Positions 31,839 through 34,124 of a DNA stretch of 34,124 nt are shown here, piece by piece. Source of the stretch: Pseudomonas agronomica (lineage in GTDB: Bacteria; Pseudomonadota; Gammaproteobacteria; Pseudomonadales; Pseudomonadaceae); the NCBI RefSeq assembly GCF_025917275.1, contig NZ_JAOSHO010000014.1, positions 1 through 34,124 on the forward strand, written 5' to 3'. The position numbers were made by a program, and so were the translations under genes. The notes below the pieces were generated by a model. It ran no database searches. It had not been told where the DNA came from and saw only the letters and a list, made by a program, of their open reading frames with translations. The first letter of the stretch is position 1, and the number at the start of each line of letters is the position of its first letter.

Positions 31839-34124
31839 CCGATCTGCCGAGCTACAGCATTGCCGTGCGGGCGTTGTGTGAATTCACCGCCAAGGTCGGC
31901 GACCTGGATCTGCGCTTCACGCCGTCTCCCACCGCGCTGGAGGGGATTATCGGCCACCGCACCGTGGCCTCGCGGCGCAGCGAGGGTTATCAGGCCGAGG
32001 TGAGCCTCGAAGGCATCTACCAAACCTTGCGAGTGAAGGGCCGGGCAGACGGATACGATCCTGGTCGTAACTGCCTCGAAGAGGTCAAGACCTACCGGGG
32101 CGACCTGGGCAAGCAACCCGACAACCATCGCCAGTTGCATTGGGCCCAGGCGAAGATCTACGGCTGGCTGATGTGCCAGAAATTGCAGGTGCCGCAGATT
32201 GACGTCGCATTGGTGTATTTCGACATCGTCAGTGAAAAGGAAACCTGCCTGACCCACAGCTTCGAAGCATCGCAGCTCCAGATGTTCTTCGAGCAGCAGT
32301 GCGCCCTGTTCCTGGCCTGGGCCGAACAGGAATTGCACCATCGCCAGGCGCGCAACCGCGGCGCCCAGGCCTTGGCCTTTCCCCATGCTGGCTTCAGGCC
32401 CGGGCAACGGCACCTGGCCGAGTCGGTGTTCAAGGCCGTCAGCACCGGCCGTTGCCTGATGGCCCAGGCGCCGACCGGGATCGGCAAGACCGTTGGCACG
32501 GTGTTCCCGATGCTCAAGGCTTTGGCGCCCCAGCGACTGGACAAGGTGTTCTTTCTCACGGCGAAAACCCCGGGACGCAAATTGGCCCTGGACGCGGCCC
32601 GGCTGATTACCGACAGCGCCCCGGCCATGCCGTTGCGGGTATTGGAAATGATCGCCCGGGACAAGGCCTGCGAGCATCCGGACAAAGCCTGCCATGGCGA
32701 ATCGTGCCCACTGGCCCGCGGTTTTTATGATCGCCTGCCGCAGGCGCGGGCGGCGGCGAGTCAGGTAACGCTGCTTGATCAGGCGGCTTTGCGCGACATT
32801 GCGTTGGATCACGACATCTGCCCGTACTACCTGAGCCAGGAAATGGCCCGTTGGGCCGACATGGTGGTGGCTGACTACAACTATTACTTCGACTTCAGTG
32901 CCTTGTTATTCGGCCTCGCCCAGGCCAATGACTGGACCGTCGCCACCTTGGTGGACGAAGCCCACAACCTGGTGGAGCGCGGACGGCAGATGTACAGCGC
33001 GACCCTCGACCAGGCGGCGTTGACGGCGTTGTTGAAAACCGCCCCCGAGCCGCTGAAAAAAGCCCTGCAGAAGGTCAATCGCCAGTGGAACGCCCTGCAT
33101 GCGCCGCAGGTTGCCGCTTACCAGGCCTATGAAAAGCCGCCGGACAAATTGCTCCAGGCATTGGGAGCCTGCACGACCGCTATCGGTGATTACCTCAACG
33201 ACCATCCGCAGGGCTTGGACAGCGGCCTGCAAGCGTTCTATTTCGACGCCCTGCAGTTCGGCCGCGTCGCCGAGTCGTTCGATGAGCACTTCCTGTTCGA
33301 CATTCACAAGCGCGAATCCGCGCGCCAGCGCAGCTTCTCCGCGCTGTGTCTGCGCAACGTGGTGCCGGCCGGTTTCCTGCGGCCCCGGTTCACTGCGTCG
33401 CGCAGCAGCGTGCTGTTTTCCGCGACGCTGAGCCCGCGGCGGTACTATGCGGACCTGTTGGGTACGCCAGCGGACACGGTGTGGATCGATGTCGAATCGC
33501 CGTTCCAGGCCGAACAACTGGATGTCCAGGTGATCAGCCGGATTTCCACCCGGTTTGCCCATCGCCAGGCGTCCCTCGAACCGATCGTCACGTTGATGGC
33601 CCGCCAGTTTGACGCGCGTCCCGGTAATTACCTGGCGTTCTTCAGCAGCTTCGATTACTTGCAGCAGGTGGCGCAATTATTTGCCGAGCGATTCCCGCAC
33701 ATTGCCACCTGGAGCCAATCGCGTGGCATGGGGGAAGCGCCCCGGCAGGCTTTTGTCGACCGGTTCATGGAGCACAGCCAGGGCATCGGTTTCGCGGTGC
33801 TGGGTGGGGCGTTCGGCGAAGGGATCGACCTGCCGGGATCACGCCTGATCGGCGCGTTCATCGCAACGCTGGGGCTGGCGCAGTTCAACCCGGTCAACGA
33901 ACAGATCAAGCAGCGCATGGCGGCCATTTTTGGCGATGGCTACGATTACACGTATTTGTATCCCGGGCTGCAGAAAGTCGTGCAGGCGGCTGGCCGCGTC
34001 ATTCGCACCCAGCAGGATCGCGGGGTGGTGATGCTGATCGATGACCGGTTCGCGGAGGCCAAGGTGCAGCGTTTGCTGCCGCAGTGGTGGTCAGTCAAAT
34101 CGGAACAACGTGCCCCAACCTGTG
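31835..34124 (+). CDS. DinG/XPD-like Fe-S helicase with Cas4-like N-terminal domain (3' partial)
   Basis: The frame is open from ATG 31835 to the window end (763 codons) and has no stop, so the C-terminus is outside. Residues 1 to about 190 look like a Cas4/PDDEXK_1 nuclease: RVKGRADGYD, LEEVKTYRG and a later Gln/His-rich helix. Walker A, QAPTGIGKT, is at about 209-217. Fe-S cluster cysteines lie at about 280-330 (KACEHPDKACHGESCPLARG and DICPYY). The DEAH box VDEAHN is at about 374, and motif VI-like sequence (AAGRVIRTQQDRGVVMLIDDRF) lies near the end. It should unwind DNA 5' to 3' using ATP. Direct coupling to the FAN1-like nuclease suggests a joint role in cross-link or flap repair. Confidence 0.92.
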   Translation, partial: MTDLPSYSIAVRALCEFTAKVGDLDLRFTPSPTALEGIIGHRTVASRRSEGYQAEVSLEGIYQTLRVKGRADGYDPGRNCLEEVKTYRGDLGKQPDNHRQLHWAQAKIYGWLMCQKLQVPQIDVALVYFDIVSEKETCLTHSFEASQLQMFFEQQCALFLAWAEQELHHRQARNRGAQALAFPHAGFRPGQRHLAESVFKAVSTGRCLMAQAPTGIGKTVGTVFPMLKALAPQRLDKVFFLTAKTPGRKLALDAARLITDSAPAMPLRVLEMIARDKACEHPDKACHGESCPLARGFYDRLPQARAAASQVTLLDQAALRDIALDHDICPYYLSQEMARWADMVVADYNYYFDFSALLFGLAQANDWTVATLVDEAHNLVERGRQMYSATLDQAALTALLKTAPEPLKKALQKVNRQWNALHAPQVAAYQAYEKPPDKLLQALGACTTAIGDYLNDHPQGLDSGLQAFYFDALQFGRVAESFDEHFLFDIHKRESARQRSFSALCLRNVVPAGFLRPRFTASRSSVLFSATLSPRRYYADLLGTPADTVWIDVESPFQAEQLDVQVISRISTRFAHRQASLEPIVTLMARQFDARPGNYLAFFSSFDYLQQVAQLFAERFPHIATWSQSRGMGEAPRQAFVDRFMEHSQGIGFAVLGGAFGEGIDLPGSRLIGAFIATLGLAQFNPVNEQIKQRMAAIFGDGYDYTYLYPGLQKVVQAAGRVIRTQQDRGVVMLIDDRFAEAKVQRLLPQWWSVKSEQRAPTC

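Noticed and set aside
31808..32812. A 334-residue minus-strand frame opposite the start of the Fe-S helicase
   Set aside because: The plus strand carries clear Walker A, Fe-S cysteines and a DEAH box in one long frame; the minus frame has none.

Overview
The window looks like chromosome of a fluorescent-group Pseudomonas. The support is high-GC coding sequence throughout, the gene families present (a DUF1652 protein, a YgdI/YgdR lipoprotein, alpha-phosphoglucomutase, several LysR/transporter pairs, a FAN1-type nuclease next to an Fe-S helicase) and a paired REP element of the GTGGGAGCGAGC type typical of that group. The species cannot be fixed from sequence alone.

Layout. (1) 1-2996: end of a cytochrome bd oxidase operon (cydA partial, cydB) and a convergent lipoprotein gene. 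(2) 3096-16424: a stretch that reads as an accessory segment. It begins with a detached LysR 3' end, followed by a GNAT-like gene of lower GC. Next is a metabolic cluster: chorismate mutase, a rare dehydrogenase/hydrolase fusion, a divergent LysR regulator, an MFS exporter, an SDR dehydrogenase and an NTF2/SnoaL-like protein. After that comes a metal- or oxidant-type two-component system divergent from a periplasmic protein, a cytochrome b and a molybdopterin oxidoreductase. The segment ends with about 1.1 kb holding one orphan reading frame and a Rid-family gene. (3) 16425-18623: an intact LysR gene, whose last codons match the detached end at 3096, divergent from an MDR oxidoreductase. (4) 18624-22253: an AT-richer leader with two possible small ORFs, a 496-residue protein of unknown family and a MocR-type regulator. 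(5) 22344-27020: pgm, a REPIN, a UvrD-like helicase and a DUF1652 gene. (6) 27213-29964: a divergent MFS/LysR pair and a small lipoprotein. (7) 30111-34124: a FAN1-like VRR-NUC nuclease overlapping a DinG/XPD-like helicase with a Cas4-like N-terminus; the helicase runs off the window.

How genes may work together. The genes at 4169-10473 plausibly form one pathway-plus-export unit: an identical 12-base sequence lies in both divergent promoter regions of the cluster. The two-component system at 10532-12594 faces a perfect CusR-type palindrome upstream of the cytochrome b/Mo-enzyme operon, which recalls the E. coli HprRS-MsrPQ arrangement. The last two genes look like a translationally coupled DNA-repair pair.

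The most interesting items are the fusion enzyme and its cluster, the evidence that 3.1-16.4 kb was inserted into the 3' end of a LysR gene, the eight-fold glycine-every-four-residues repeat in the helicase N-terminus, and the unassigned 496-residue protein paired with a MocR regulator.
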